Assembly: GCA_009776565.1 (NCBI GenBank)
Contig: WRNQ01000001.1
Span: 1 to 51,245, forward strand
Source: Synergistaceae bacterium
GTDB lineage: Bacteria > Synergistota > Synergistia > Synergistales > Aminobacteriaceae
Reading direction: 5' to 3'
Length of the DNA stretch: 51,245 nt
Below the pieces are notes generated by a model. The model ran no database searches and was not told where the DNA came from. It saw only the letters and a list, made by a program, of their open reading frames with translations. The translations under genes were made by a program, and so were the position numbers. How positions within the stretch are numbered: the first letter of the stretch is position 1; each line of letters opens with the position of its first letter. Below, one piece after another: positions 25,745 through 34,595 of the stretch.

Positions 25745-27559
25745 TCATTGAACATACTTCATATACTTTTCAACTGCTTTTTTATACTTGAATAAGTCTT
25801 CCGCATACTCGTTGATTGAAAAATCTGGCGCCCCTGTATCAATACACGGGTACTGCTTTTCAAATATTTTTGACTCGTCATTAAAAATCTCGTCAATTCT
25901 GCCACATACAGAAAAATCAAAAAACTTCTGCAGGTAGCATATTAACTCGTCGTGCTCAAGCCCGTTAATTTTTCCAGTAAAATATTGATATAGCGCGTCA
26001 TAGAAAGGATTGCTCGTGTCAAGTTCATTTTTTAAAAATATGATTATACTCATTATAGAATTTGACGCTGAGCTATAGTCCTTTAAAAAAGCATGGCACA
26101 TAGCCGTCATGTACATATTGTCGACTCCGTGCTCCTTTCCTTCATACGCATATGAAGACAAAAACCCGGACATGCCTCCAAGAGTATTCTCATTTAGATA
26201 ATTCCTGAAATGTATAAGAGTTCCCAGAAGATACTTGCAATTGTTCCTATCTATTATCGAGGGGTGGTTCAACAAACTTCTGATATGAAACCTTGTGTTC
26301 TGCGCCTCGTATTCCGCATCAGAAAAGCACCGCATCTCTGAAAAGCCCGGAATCAGAATGTGATAGCTACTGAATCCTGTATACGACACATCATGAGCCA
26401 ATACACACAAGTCACTTTCCTCAAATTTTTTAAGCGCAAGTTTCATCAGGTATTTATTGTCAACAACACTTTCATTTCCCATTGGTACAAAATCATAAGA
26501 CGGTTTTTCGAGCATGATTTCGTACGGATAATCACTTTTTGAACAGACGAAAGAGTTGACCTGATTAAAATCTGTGCTAGTCATTGAGTTGCTGAAATCG
26601 AGATTCGAGTTCTTTGAAAAATCATGCAAATCCGCTCCCTGCATGGCTTCTGTAAATATGCGTTCCAGAGCGATTCTCGGATTAACATGAGAGCCAAGTT
26701 TAAATCCATATTTCCCCGTGTTCTTTTCTATTACTAGCAACCCTACGACGGGGTATTTCCCCCCGATAGAGCAATCCTTGATGATAAACGTGTAATTTTT
26801 CATTTGCTGTGCTTTTAGGTAAAGTTCATATATGTTTTCAAACGACGCCAGATATGAAATCGGAATATCAGGCAAAGAGAGTTTTTTTTCAATGATCTCT
26901 TTTAGAGCAGCCCGCTCAAAAATTTCACTAAGGCCTTGTACAAGCGCCTCTTCCCTTGAATTTCCCGCGCACATGCCGTTGCTGCCATAAGCGAAGTTAT
27001 ATAAAAAGTATGGCGCGTGTTCCACACTGCCTTTCGTGATATTATCAAATGGTACGCACAAAAATCTATTCTTAATCCTGAAGAAATTGTAATCCATCTT
27101 TTGGAGTTTATTCAGCACGTCGATTTTCTTCTGTCGATCGCCTTGCGCCAACTCTCTCTCGGAAAACAAAAATTTGACAAATTCTCCATTTTCTTCAACC
27201 AGTTCTTCAGCCGTTAAAAAAACTTCATCAGGGAAAAAATTGTATCTAAAGTCGCCGGAAGACAGCAATGTCGCATAGGCATGGACACTGATGAGCTTCA
27301 TATTTTGAAGCCTTTCCAGAAATTCGGCGTACGCGCTTGCCCGCGCGTAGACTTCCGACAAGCCTTTCCCATTGGTTCCTATACTTGAACCTTTTATCGT
27401 CAATCTGAGAGAATACGTGCCTATGCTGCTCTTCGTCAGCATCTTTTCCTCAACTTCAATGCCAATCTTGTGTAAAATTTCCTTTACTATACTGACAGTT
27501 TCCGCCGGACTTCTTTCTTTGCAATGCTCTAGCATATACTCCGGGGTGTTGGCGATCAC
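25745..27559 (-). CDS. YcaO-domain ATP-dependent cyclodehydratase-like enzyme
   Basis: The 604-residue protein carries the YcaO nucleotide motifs: SAYAEFLER (S-x3-E-x2-ER), QGLSEIFER (Q-x3-E-x2-ER) and a later ERIFTEAMQ. YcaO enzymes activate a backbone amide with ATP to make azolines, thioamides or amidines. The C-terminus (KYMKYVQ) lacks the PxPxP end of azoline-forming members, hinting at other chemistry. The N-terminal ~50 residues and the C-terminal ~180 are less typical. The start is GTG 27559 after GGAGGATGTGA. It lies next to an E1-like gene, the usual YcaO partner type. Confidence 0.88.
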   Translation of the reverse strand: MIANTPEYMLEHCKERSPAETVSIVKEILHKIGIEVEEKMLTKSSIGTYSLRLTIKGSSIGTNGKGLSEVYARASAYAEFLERLQNMKLISVHAYATLLSSGDFRYNFFPDEVFLTAEELVEENGEFVKFLFSERELAQGDRQKKIDVLNKLQKMDYNFFRIKNRFLCVPFDNITKGSVEHAPYFLYNFAYGSNGMCAGNSREEALVQGLSEIFERAALKEIIEKKLSLPDIPISYLASFENIYELYLKAQQMKNYTFIIKDCSIGGKYPVVGLLVIEKNTGKYGFKLGSHVNPRIALERIFTEAMQGADLHDFSKNSNLDFSNSMTSTDFNQVNSFVCSKSDYPYEIMLEKPSYDFVPMGNESVVDNKYLMKLALKKFEESDLCVLAHDVSYTGFSSYHILIPGFSEMRCFSDAEYEAQNTRFHIRSLLNHPSIIDRNNCKYLLGTLIHFRNYLNENTLGGMSGFLSSYAYEGKEHGVDNMYMTAMCHAFLKDYSSASNSIMSIIIFLKNELDTSNPFYDALYQYFTGKINGLEHDELICYLQKFFDFSVCGRIDEIFNDESKIFEKQYPCIDTGAPDFSINEYAEDLFKYKKAVEKYMKYVQ

Positions 27560-27635
27560 TTCACATCCTCCTCTCTAAAATCTATGATATGGTTATCTGA
27601 TTGTCTCGGTGTGATAATTAATGGGTTATCTATAT

Positions 27636-27703
27636 TTATATACATTCATATGTATTAACATGTATTCACATGTATTCACATGTATTCACATGCATTCACA
27701 TGC
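27636..27703. repeat. ACATGTATTC repeat
   Basis: About six units of TTCACATGTA/TTCACATGCA lie in tandem before the E1-like gene's stop, in the E1-YcaO gap. No gene is seen in 27560-27704. Confidence 0.7.
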
Positions 27704-27704
27704 A

Positions 27705-29048
27705 TTAGGCCTTTTTAACGTCCAGATAAATTAGTAAAGCTTGAAAAAGCACGGCGGCAAGGAAAATAAAACTCAACAGCAGCACTACAGCGTACACCGA
27801 ACCCAAAACATCGTTCAAACCCTGAATGCTTGCAAAAGCAGTATCTCTTAGCAGTATCACACTCATGGCAAATAGATACAGTAACAAGTTTATAAATCCT
27901 ATTTTATATACATTGTCATTTTCATCCGTTATAAAAATTGGCGCGATAACGGTATAAACGAAAGCCAGAATTCTTGTCGTCATTTGCGCTTCATGAAATA
28001 TTACGCCCAAAAGAAGAATACAAATCGCTATTAGATTATGTATGTTGAGAACCGAATAATGGTTGGCGCCGTCAAGTAAATACTTTTTTTTGGGTCTAAG
28101 TGAAAATGCTCTATTACTGATAAAATTCTCTAAATAAATATTATCTATATATTTTAAGCCGCCCAAGCCAAGTAACACCTTGAACGCCTCCTCGGACACG
28201 CTTGCGGCTATCTGATACATCACAAAACTGACTGAAGGAGCTATTCCGGAAATTCTAATAGAATTCGTGCTATAATCGTTGAAATCACACGCGTTGGAAC
28301 TCTTACCGGGTATAAATGTCGGCCCGATATACTGGCCAATAGACGTTAACGTTGAGGAAATATATTTGATATGATTTTTCACGCAAACGCTGTCCAGCCA
28401 CAATGAAAAATAAATCGGCGAATCAAGTGATTTAATTATGAGGTCATACTTATTCTTGAGACAAATATCTGACAATTGCTCTTCGTTTTCGATTTTGAGG
28501 TTAATGGCGTTGATTATTATTTCGCTATTGATCGCCTCCAATTTCGCTTTCAGTACATCCACCTTGAAAAGCCCAATGTCATTGCGATCATAAAGTATCT
28601 GCCTGTTTAGATTGTGTTCCTCAACCACGTCGAAATCCAGTAAATCTATGCGTCCGACGCCAAGCGTTGTTAAGTTCCACGAGACATGAGTACCGATGCC
28701 GCCACACCCCAGGATAAGAACGCTCTTATCTTTTAAGGCATTTGCTTGTTGGAGCATCCCACTGTGATAATAAAATGACCTGGTCCTAGAGTAATAACCT
28801 GTGTAATCCAGTTGTCGAGGTAGAATATACCCATTTTTTAGCCAGTCGGCAATACTGTTATAGCCAAAAATGTCTGACAATTCTTTTCTCCCGTATCCCC
28901 GCCCATTTATCATCTCCAGAAATACTTCTTCCTGAGCGCCGGTGAAATCATAAGTGTTTTTTTGCTCAAGTCCGATTGCATCGGCAAAAATATACTTATT
29001 CTTGTCTTTAACAATTGTTATGTATTGATTGATATAGAAAAGATTCAT
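27705..29048 (-). CDS. E1/ThiF-like adenylating enzyme with C-terminal membrane domain
   Basis: The 447-residue protein has a winged-helix-like N-terminal part (1-105, GRKELSDIFGYNSIADWL), then a ThiF/E1 adenylation domain: VLILGCGGIGTHVSWNL, LLDFDVVEEHNLNRQILY and DLIIKSLDSP. The last ~110 residues form four hydrophobic helices (from about 335), which E1-like RiPP enzymes normally lack. E1-like proteins present peptide to YcaO or adenylate a C-terminal carboxylate, as MccB does. GAGGGG precedes the ATG. No CxxC zinc pair is visible. Confidence 0.85.
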   Translation of the reverse strand: MNLFYINQYITIVKDKNKYIFADAIGLEQKNTYDFTGAQEEVFLEMINGRGYGRKELSDIFGYNSIADWLKNGYILPRQLDYTGYYSRTRSFYYHSGMLQQANALKDKSVLILGCGGIGTHVSWNLTTLGVGRIDLLDFDVVEEHNLNRQILYDRNDIGLFKVDVLKAKLEAINSEIIINAINLKIENEEQLSDICLKNKYDLIIKSLDSPIYFSLWLDSVCVKNHIKYISSTLTSIGQYIGPTFIPGKSSNACDFNDYSTNSIRISGIAPSVSFVMYQIAASVSEEAFKVLLGLGGLKYIDNIYLENFISNRAFSLRPKKKYLLDGANHYSVLNIHNLIAICILLLGVIFHEAQMTTRILAFVYTVIAPIFITDENDNVYKIGFINLLLYLFAMSVILLRDTAFASIQGLNDVLGSVYAVVLLLSFIFLAAVLFQALLIYLDVKKA

Positions 29049-29071
29049 ATGAAACCCCTCTTATACTCTCT

Positions 29072-30166
29072 TTAACCCTGTATCAGTTGCAGATATGACA
29101 GAATATTTGTCGCCGCTATTAGTATTAGGAACGGGATATATAAAACGCTCAAAGCCCCGAAGCAGATATAGAATATGTCATTTATTCCACTCATGCGCTT
29201 CATCTCGATGACGTTATACTTTGTTTTAGTCCTAAATCCGAATCTTCTAAGCACGCCTAAAATAACAAACCAGAATATACCAATTGACTTTTCCCGCAAA
29301 TAGTCCTCGTTGATGATCTCCTGAAAGATATAATAGCCATCTAATTTTAGGAATATCACAACATTGGCAATTATGACGCCAAAGTTGGAAATGACGGAAA
29401 GTAAGAATATGACGCTAATATCTGTATCCTTAAAAAACAGCCCCCAAAGTATCAGCAGTATACCAATTAGCAATACATTTGCGAAAGCCCCTCCCAAAAG
29501 TATCAATATCTTATGCGCTTTATTTTTGATCGTCCTAAGCAGGCTTACATTCGTATATGCTAACGGAGTAAAAAAATACAACATAATTCCAACCTCCGGA
29601 ACATTTACTTTGTAATACCTGGCGATAACAAGATGTCCCAACTCATGCAATGTAATGAACAGCAACGTAATAAGAAAAAGAATGATATAGTTTTGATAAT
29701 TATTGACCAAATTCTCAAGGTCAGCGACATATGTACTATTCAGGATAAGGAATACACATCCGGCTAAAAACACCGGCAATGAGAAATATAGCAACAAAAC
29801 TGCCAGTATTTTTGTCACAGGGTGATCCGATGGCAGCAGTTTATCTCCTTCAAATAATCCTATCCTGAGTTTAAAAATATCTTTAGCGCTAATTTTATTT
29901 ACTGTATTTATAACGCCCAAGGACTCAAACTTTATGAGCAGTAATTCGATTAAATCGACGTTAAATTTCCCGCTTAACGCGCTCAGCTCCTCAAGCGTCT
30001 TCGTGCCGTCACAATTTGAGATCACCTTATATTCATCCTTGCCAATAATGAATATCTTTTTCCTCACTTTGCAAAACACATAATACTGCGAATCATTTAT
30101 AGCGACGATCTTTATGCTTTTGCTAAGACATGGCTTATCAATCGTAAAAATAATTAAACACCCCAA
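29072..30166 (-). CDS. M50-type metallopeptidase with PqqD-like N-terminal domain (second of two)
   Basis: The 364-residue protein has a PqqD/RRE-like N-terminal domain (residues 20-85, CDGTKTLEELSALSGKF), then about six helices with HELGH (LFITLHELGHLVIARYYKV) and the second metal site VIFLKLDGYYIF. It is the better match of the two to leader-binding maturation peptidases. The TTG at 30166 has no ribosome site. GGGGTG ends 7 bases before an ATT at 30151, which may be the real start. Confidence 0.8.
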   Translation of the reverse strand: MGCLIIFTIDKPCLSKSIKIVAINDSQYYVFCKVRKKIFIIGKDEYKVISNCDGTKTLEELSALSGKFNVDLIELLLIKFESLGVINTVNKISAKDIFKLRIGLFEGDKLLPSDHPVTKILAVLLLYFSLPVFLAGCVFLILNSTYVADLENLVNNYQNYIILFLITLLFITLHELGHLVIARYYKVNVPEVGIMLYFFTPLAYTNVSLLRTIKNKAHKILILLGGAFANVLLIGILLILWGLFFKDTDISVIFLLSVISNFGVIIANVVIFLKLDGYYIFQEIINEDYLREKSIGIFWFVILGVLRRFGFRTKTKYNVIEMKRMSGINDIFYICFGALSVLYIPFLILIAATNILSYLQLIQG

Positions 30167-30335
30167 ACGTTAAAATAGAATAATCACAGGCAAAACCGCA
30201 AGAACTAATAACTCAGTCGGAATGTATAGCAAAGTAAAAATAAAAGAAGCATTTTCTTTTTAATAAACTAAAAATACATTGCCGAACGCCATAAAAGGCG
30301 ACAAAAATGTTACACAGAGCTCAATATCAGTAAAA

Positions 30336-30473
30336 CTAGCAGCAGGCGATAGCTACGATTGCAACGACGCCAAGGCCGGTAACAAAGCCAGCGACAAAAT
30401 ATCCGTCCCCTGTTGCTTCGATATTCTCAACTTCCGTTATATCAAAAGCATTAACGTTAAATGCATGATCCAT
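30336..30473 (-). CDS. RiPP precursor peptide 2, C-terminus Ala-Cys-Cys
   Basis: A 45-residue frame found by hand. Its leader-like half is acidic (MDHAFNVNAFDITEVENIEA) and is followed by TGDGYFVAGFVTGLGVV and a short hydrophobic end, AIVAIACC, giving a double Cys at the very C-terminus. GGGGGATGAATT precedes the ATG. It shares the F-[IV]-x-G-F-x-x-G-x-G-V motif with precursor 1, so the two are related. It lies between the aminotransferase and the second M50 peptidase. The terminal Cys pair is a plausible target for YcaO/E1 or for oxidative decarboxylation. Confidence 0.75.
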   Translation of the reverse strand: MDHAFNVNAFDITEVENIEATGDGYFVAGFVTGLGVVAIVAIACC

Positions 30474-30569
30474 AATTCATCCCCCAATTCATATTATTAT
30501 TTTTCACTTCATTTCCGACTAATTTATTACATAGGCAGTTGCCTGTGATTATTCACATTCGCCCTTCAC

Positions 30570-31892
30570 TTAACAAATCTCGTATTCATATAAAGCGTTT
30601 TTGATGATCCTTGATATCATTCTGGATTCCCGCGGCGGAGTGCAGTAAATAGGCATTAGGATTATTGAGGATGTCAGTCCGCTGATAAACCCGAAACCAA
30701 CTACACAGCCAAGATCATATATCTTGGAAACTATTCTAAATAGCGTATTTTCATCAATCGGAGCGCCCTTTACGTCCACAATGTCAACCGCGAACATAAG
30801 CCCTGCCGTCCTAATTTCATACACACATTCAAAAATTGAAAGCTCATTCCGCAAACTTAAGTCAAAAGAATCACTTAAGTCCTTAACCCTTTGAGCCATA
30901 TCGTCTTTTAACAACTCGTTAATTGTCGCTATGGAAGCGGCGGCGCACACAGGGTTGCAGTTTTGAGTCGAGAGGTGATAAAATATCTCATTTTTCTGAT
31001 TAAACAACTCACATATATCTCGGGAAACACACACCGCTCCGAAAGGGAGATAGCCATTGGTAACGCCCTTTGATAAAGCGATAATTTGGGGCTTTATACC
31101 ATATTTTTGAAATGAGAAGAGGGCGCCGGTCCTATAAAAACCGGTGGCGACTTCATCGCATATAAAAAGAACGCCATTTTCGGCGCATAACTTGTATAAG
31201 GTTTTGATATACTCTTCGAAAACGGGTATAACCCCCGCTGATGACAAAACAGTTTCCACAATGACTGCTGACAGGCTCTCTTTTACCTCAGAAAACTCAC
31301 TATTCAAGGTATCCAGCATCCTCTCCCTGCAGTCTTTTTTTATATTGTTCGTTTCACAGCAACGGCAATAAGGCATGGAAAATTTTATAAAACCATCTAC
31401 AAATGGCGCATAATCTCTTTTATGAGCCTCGTCATAGCTTGTGGCGCTCATTGAACCATAGTAGTTTCCGTGATAAGAATTGCTGATAACGCCAATCAGG
31501 GATCCTGCCCGCCCGGAAATTGCGGCGTACTTACGCGCAAGTTTAATCGCTACCTCAATCGACTCGGAGCCGGAACAGGTGTAAATTATTTTTTCAATTT
31601 CATCATGAGTTATATCATGGAGCAAACTTGATAAGTTTTGAATCATTTCAGTGGTAAACCTGATCGGGTTAACATATGGAAGAGTATTTAGCTGCGAATT
31701 AACGGCGTCGATAATACACTTTTTGCCATAACCCAGATTCACATTCCAAAGCCCGCTGTATGCGTCGATGCGTTTAATTCCCTTTTCGTCATATATGTAA
31801 CAGCCCTCAGCTTTTTCAGCCCACAGATCGCCTGTGAAATCAGGTCTTTTTAATGGACTCCAACAGCGTTTTGCCTGAGGCAAAGCAACCAC
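30570..31892 (-). CDS. Class III PLP-dependent aminotransferase
   Basis: The 440-residue protein has the class III pattern: SLIGVISNSYHGNYYGSMSA, IVETVLSSAGVIPVFEEYI, the aspartate in LFICDEVATGFYRTGALF and the PLP lysine in IALSKGVTNGYLPFGAV. These enzymes transfer amino groups to terminal aldehydes or ketones. In daptide clusters one aminates the ketone left after the C-terminal residue loses CO2; I infer the same kind of role here. The listed GTG at 31892 overlaps its own GAGGGG site; TTG 31883 may be the start. Confidence 0.88.
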   Translation of the reverse strand: MVALPQAKRCWSPLKRPDFTGDLWAEKAEGCYIYDEKGIKRIDAYSGLWNVNLGYGKKCIIDAVNSQLNTLPYVNPIRFTTEMIQNLSSLLHDITHDEIEKIIYTCSGSESIEVAIKLARKYAAISGRAGSLIGVISNSYHGNYYGSMSATSYDEAHKRDYAPFVDGFIKFSMPYCRCCETNNIKKDCRERMLDTLNSEFSEVKESLSAVIVETVLSSAGVIPVFEEYIKTLYKLCAENGVLFICDEVATGFYRTGALFSFQKYGIKPQIIALSKGVTNGYLPFGAVCVSRDICELFNQKNEIFYHLSTQNCNPVCAAASIATINELLKDDMAQRVKDLSDSFDLSLRNELSIFECVYEIRTAGLMFAVDIVDVKGAPIDENTLFRIVSKIYDLGCVVGFGFISGLTSSIILMPIYCTPPRESRMISRIIKNALYEYEIC

Positions 31893-31903
31893 CCCTCATT
31901 ATT

Positions 31904-31937
31904 TATTCATTCATTCATTCATTCATTTATTTATTGT
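31904..31937. repeat. TTCATTCATT 4-bp repeat
   Basis: About seven copies of ATTC/ATTT in tandem between the methyltransferase and aminotransferase genes. Confidence 0.6.
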
Positions 31938-31965
31938 GTCAGGTATTTTTCCAATGTATAATCAG

Positions 31966-32763
31966 TTATTTTTCTAATATATAGAATAAAAAATTCTCAT
32001 AATTGGCTTTGAGTTCCTGCACTGTGCATTTGCTGAATTTACTCTCTGAAATCAATTGGTCTATAAAGCGCCTGGTCAGTTTTTTTTTGTTTGTGTATGA
32101 TATATATCGCCTTACAGCTTCGCCTTCAAGCACAACCTCAAAATACAGGTTACAGATAACGCGCCCGGGGACATAATCGATAAAGTCTCCCATTAAGAGA
32201 GTCCCTTCAACGCCATTTATGACAATTGATTCCGAAAACGCCGGGCCTTTACTTTTTTGCTGATCTTCTTTATAAAGAATACAGTCAAATATAAACTTCC
32301 CCTCCGTCTCAAGCACGTCATACACTTCATTTATCAACTTCAGCAGGAGATTCCTGTTTTCCGATAATATGCAAATTGTTGTGGCTGGCAATATAACGCT
32401 GTTATACTTACCACAAAATTCCATTTTGAATATATCGCCCCTTGTAAAACTAATCCTCTTTTGAACACCGGTCACCATGGATTTTATTTTTCGGGAAAAA
32501 ATAGCAAGCATGTCCAAAGACGCGTCAACGCCGTGAACACGCAGACCTTTCTGTGCTAACGGGATTGCGATCCTTCCAGTTCCACAACATAATTCCAACA
32601 CGTCCCTGCCGGCGCTCATACACTCGGACGAATATATTTCCAGCTCTCCCTCATTCACGGCATAACAATCATAAATATCTGCAAAGATCCCTTCATATGG
32701 GGCAACTTCAATAATATCTTTATGTAGAACTCTTTTTTGTTCAAAAATATCAAAGTAAAACAT
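31966..32763 (-). CDS. Class I SAM-dependent methyltransferase
   Basis: The 265-residue protein has motif I DVLELCCGTGRIAIPLAQKG, followed by VHGVDASLDMLAIF (motif II) and FTRGDIFKMEF (motif III). The fold is the small-molecule N-/O-methyltransferase type. In the daptide pathway a methyltransferase dimethylates the new terminal amine; co-location with the aminotransferase suggests the same order here. Confidence 0.88.
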   Translation of the reverse strand: MFYFDIFEQKRVLHKDIIEVAPYEGIFADIYDCYAVNEGELEIYSSECMSAGRDVLELCCGTGRIAIPLAQKGLRVHGVDASLDMLAIFSRKIKSMVTGVQKRISFTRGDIFKMEFCGKYNSVILPATTICILSENRNLLLKLINEVYDVLETEGKFIFDCILYKEDQQKSKGPAFSESIVINGVEGTLLMGDFIDYVPGRVICNLYFEVVLEGEAVRRYISYTNKKKLTRRFIDQLISESKFSKCTVQELKANYENFLFYILEK

Positions 32764-32781
32764 ACACTAATCACATCTTTC

Positions 32782-34500
32782 CTATATCGCTGTTTCAAAC
32801 TGTTTTTTGACTATATCAACATGACCGCGCGCAGTCGCTTTGGATATAGCGAACGCATCGCAGTAGGCGCCTATAATTTCTTCATCTGAAAACCCTCTGT
32901 TTACAGCTTCAACTATGAATACCAGTTTTTTGTCAACCCTCAGTAATTTGGACATATTAAAACTAAAAGCATAGTAATCATCAATTAGTTTGAACATAAA
33001 AACGTTCAGCCTAAATCCATAATCGCCACTCTCCTTCACAAAGGGGCAGGCAAGCGGATGGCGGAAATGACTGATTTCCAAGTCATTGATGGACATTTTA
33101 TTCCACAATTTAAATTTTGGCAGCAACTCGTTGAAAACTGAAAGCGCTAACATATATTCAGGCAGTGCTTCATACTCCTTAACTATACGACAATACTCGG
33201 CAGTATCTATACCATCAGGAAGGAGCGCGCATCTGGCGCAACGCTTATCCGCCACACAATCCGAACATCCGCGCTTGATTCTTTCCGCTTTCATCAGGGT
33301 CGAGCAGTTTTTTAAACTAGGAAACATGTCATCGCTGATAATCCCTATACTCTTTGAGCAATTAAAGCACGGTCTTATTTCGCCGGAACTCATAAGAACG
33401 AATCTTGTAAGCTTTAACAAAGTACACTTTGATTTGAGCCACATGCAGGTATTCACGAGCCTGTTCATGTACGAGAATTTCCCCTCGTTGGAAAAGCGCG
33501 CCAAACCTTCTTCAAAAACCATTAAATCGTCGTTATTCGTTATCTCAAAAAATGTATTTTTTTTGAAGGCCCCTGCAGCATATTCTTGTGAAGAAAGCTT
33601 TATTTTCTGAAATTCCTCTTTATAGCCGGAAGCAAAACCGTCATAGCGCACCAGACCGCCATCGCTTATCAAATGTATGTGGTTGAAGTATGAACGTTTT
33701 GGTTCCTGGGCGTTCATACTTTCGGGTGGGGCCCTATGGTCCCCCCCGACCTCAAAAATAGCGCTATTAACGCTCATTGCATCTTTCAGAAATTCAGTTT
33801 TTTCCGGAGAAACAAAAGTGTCAATTAACACGTGCTTCGCACCCTCAAACATCTTTTCTGAAAAGTAAACTCCGGTCATAAAACTGTTAAGTCCGTTACT
33901 CATTGCCTTCGAGTAATTTTCACTGTAAGTCTCTTTCTTATATTTAAGCAATTCCACTATGTCAATTCGTCTCAAGGCCTCTGATCCGATGCATTGTGAG
34001 GCAGTTTCTGATTTAGCGCCAATCAGGGTGGTTTCTGAGCAGGCGCTGCCTGAAAGGATGGTTCTGAGGAGCGATAAGTCGTTTATAATAATGCGATCGG
34101 AATCGTTGATTCTTATAAAGCAGTTTTCACATATTTCTGTACAATATATAACGGCATCTTTAAAACCTTTGAATTCCGGCTTTGAAAGTATTGACATAAC
34201 CAGCTCGATCGTATCGCTGTACATAAAAATGACTAATACATCCGGATTGATGAATAACAAATCAGAAACTATATCATCAATGGTACTCATCTCAATAATA
34301 TTCGTTTCTATTTCTATCTCGATTTCCTTATCGGCCTCCTGAATGCCGGACAGTGGATTTTCGTCATGTTCAAGCGGGTTCTTTTCACATTCAAGCGGAC
34401 GCTCCTCGCGGTCAAGCGGACGCTCCTCACGTTCAAAAGGTCTAAAATAGTACAACCCATCGGTTTTAACAATATTACAAAAGAAAACTCTCTTTTTCAT
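32782..34500 (-). CDS. SPASM-like iron-sulfur protein without a clear radical SAM core
   Basis: The 572-residue protein begins with a slippage-made EREERPLDREERPL repeat and an EIEIEIE run. Residues ~85-150 look like a Rossmann-like domain. The C-terminal part resembles a SPASM domain: SSGEIRPCFNCSKSIG, then GCSDCVADKRCARCALL and AEYC. A CTEICENC (CX3CX2C) near residue 141 lies at a beta-strand end, but the SAM-binding GGEP and later motifs are absent, so radical SAM activity is doubtful. A 43-bp dispersed palindrome lies in frame within it. AAGGAG precedes the ATG. Confidence 0.65.
   Translation of the reverse strand: MKKRVFFCNIVKTDGLYYFRPFEREERPLDREERPLECEKNPLEHDENPLSGIQEADKEIEIEIETNIIEMSTIDDIVSDLLFINPDVLVIFMYSDTIELVMSILSKPEFKGFKDAVIYCTEICENCFIRINDSDRIIINDLSLLRTILSGSACSETTLIGAKSETASQCIGSEALRRIDIVELLKYKKETYSENYSKAMSNGLNSFMTGVYFSEKMFEGAKHVLIDTFVSPEKTEFLKDAMSVNSAIFEVGGDHRAPPESMNAQEPKRSYFNHIHLISDGGLVRYDGFASGYKEEFQKIKLSSQEYAAGAFKKNTFFEITNNDDLMVFEEGLARFSNEGKFSYMNRLVNTCMWLKSKCTLLKLTRFVLMSSGEIRPCFNCSKSIGIISDDMFPSLKNCSTLMKAERIKRGCSDCVADKRCARCALLPDGIDTAEYCRIVKEYEALPEYMLALSVFNELLPKFKLWNKMSINDLEISHFRHPLACPFVKESGDYGFRLNVFMFKLIDDYYAFSFNMSKLLRVDKKLVFIVEAVNRGFSDEEIIGAYCDAFAISKATARGHVDIVKKQFETAI
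33711..33753 (+). repeat. 43-bp dispersed palindromic element inside the SPASM-like gene
   Basis: CGTTCATACTTTCGGGTGGG followed by a GGGGCC-CTAT-GGTCCC hairpin and CCCGACCTC. The same 43 bp, with about four mismatches, occurs intergenically at 51068-51110. In frame it encodes EVGGDHRAPPESMNA, so it did not break the gene. Confidence 0.75.
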
Positions 34501-34595
34501 GTTTACAGCACTCCTTCTTAGAGCCTATCTAAACATCAATCGAAACAATAGCACAGAAAGATATCAGTTAGATTCCAAGTGTTTTTGTTTTATAT

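Noticed and set aside
34060..34085. CX3CX2C (CTEICENC) in the SPASM-like protein taken as a radical SAM motif
   Set aside because: The rest of the SAM core (GGEP, later strands) was not seen, so it is not called a radical SAM enzyme.
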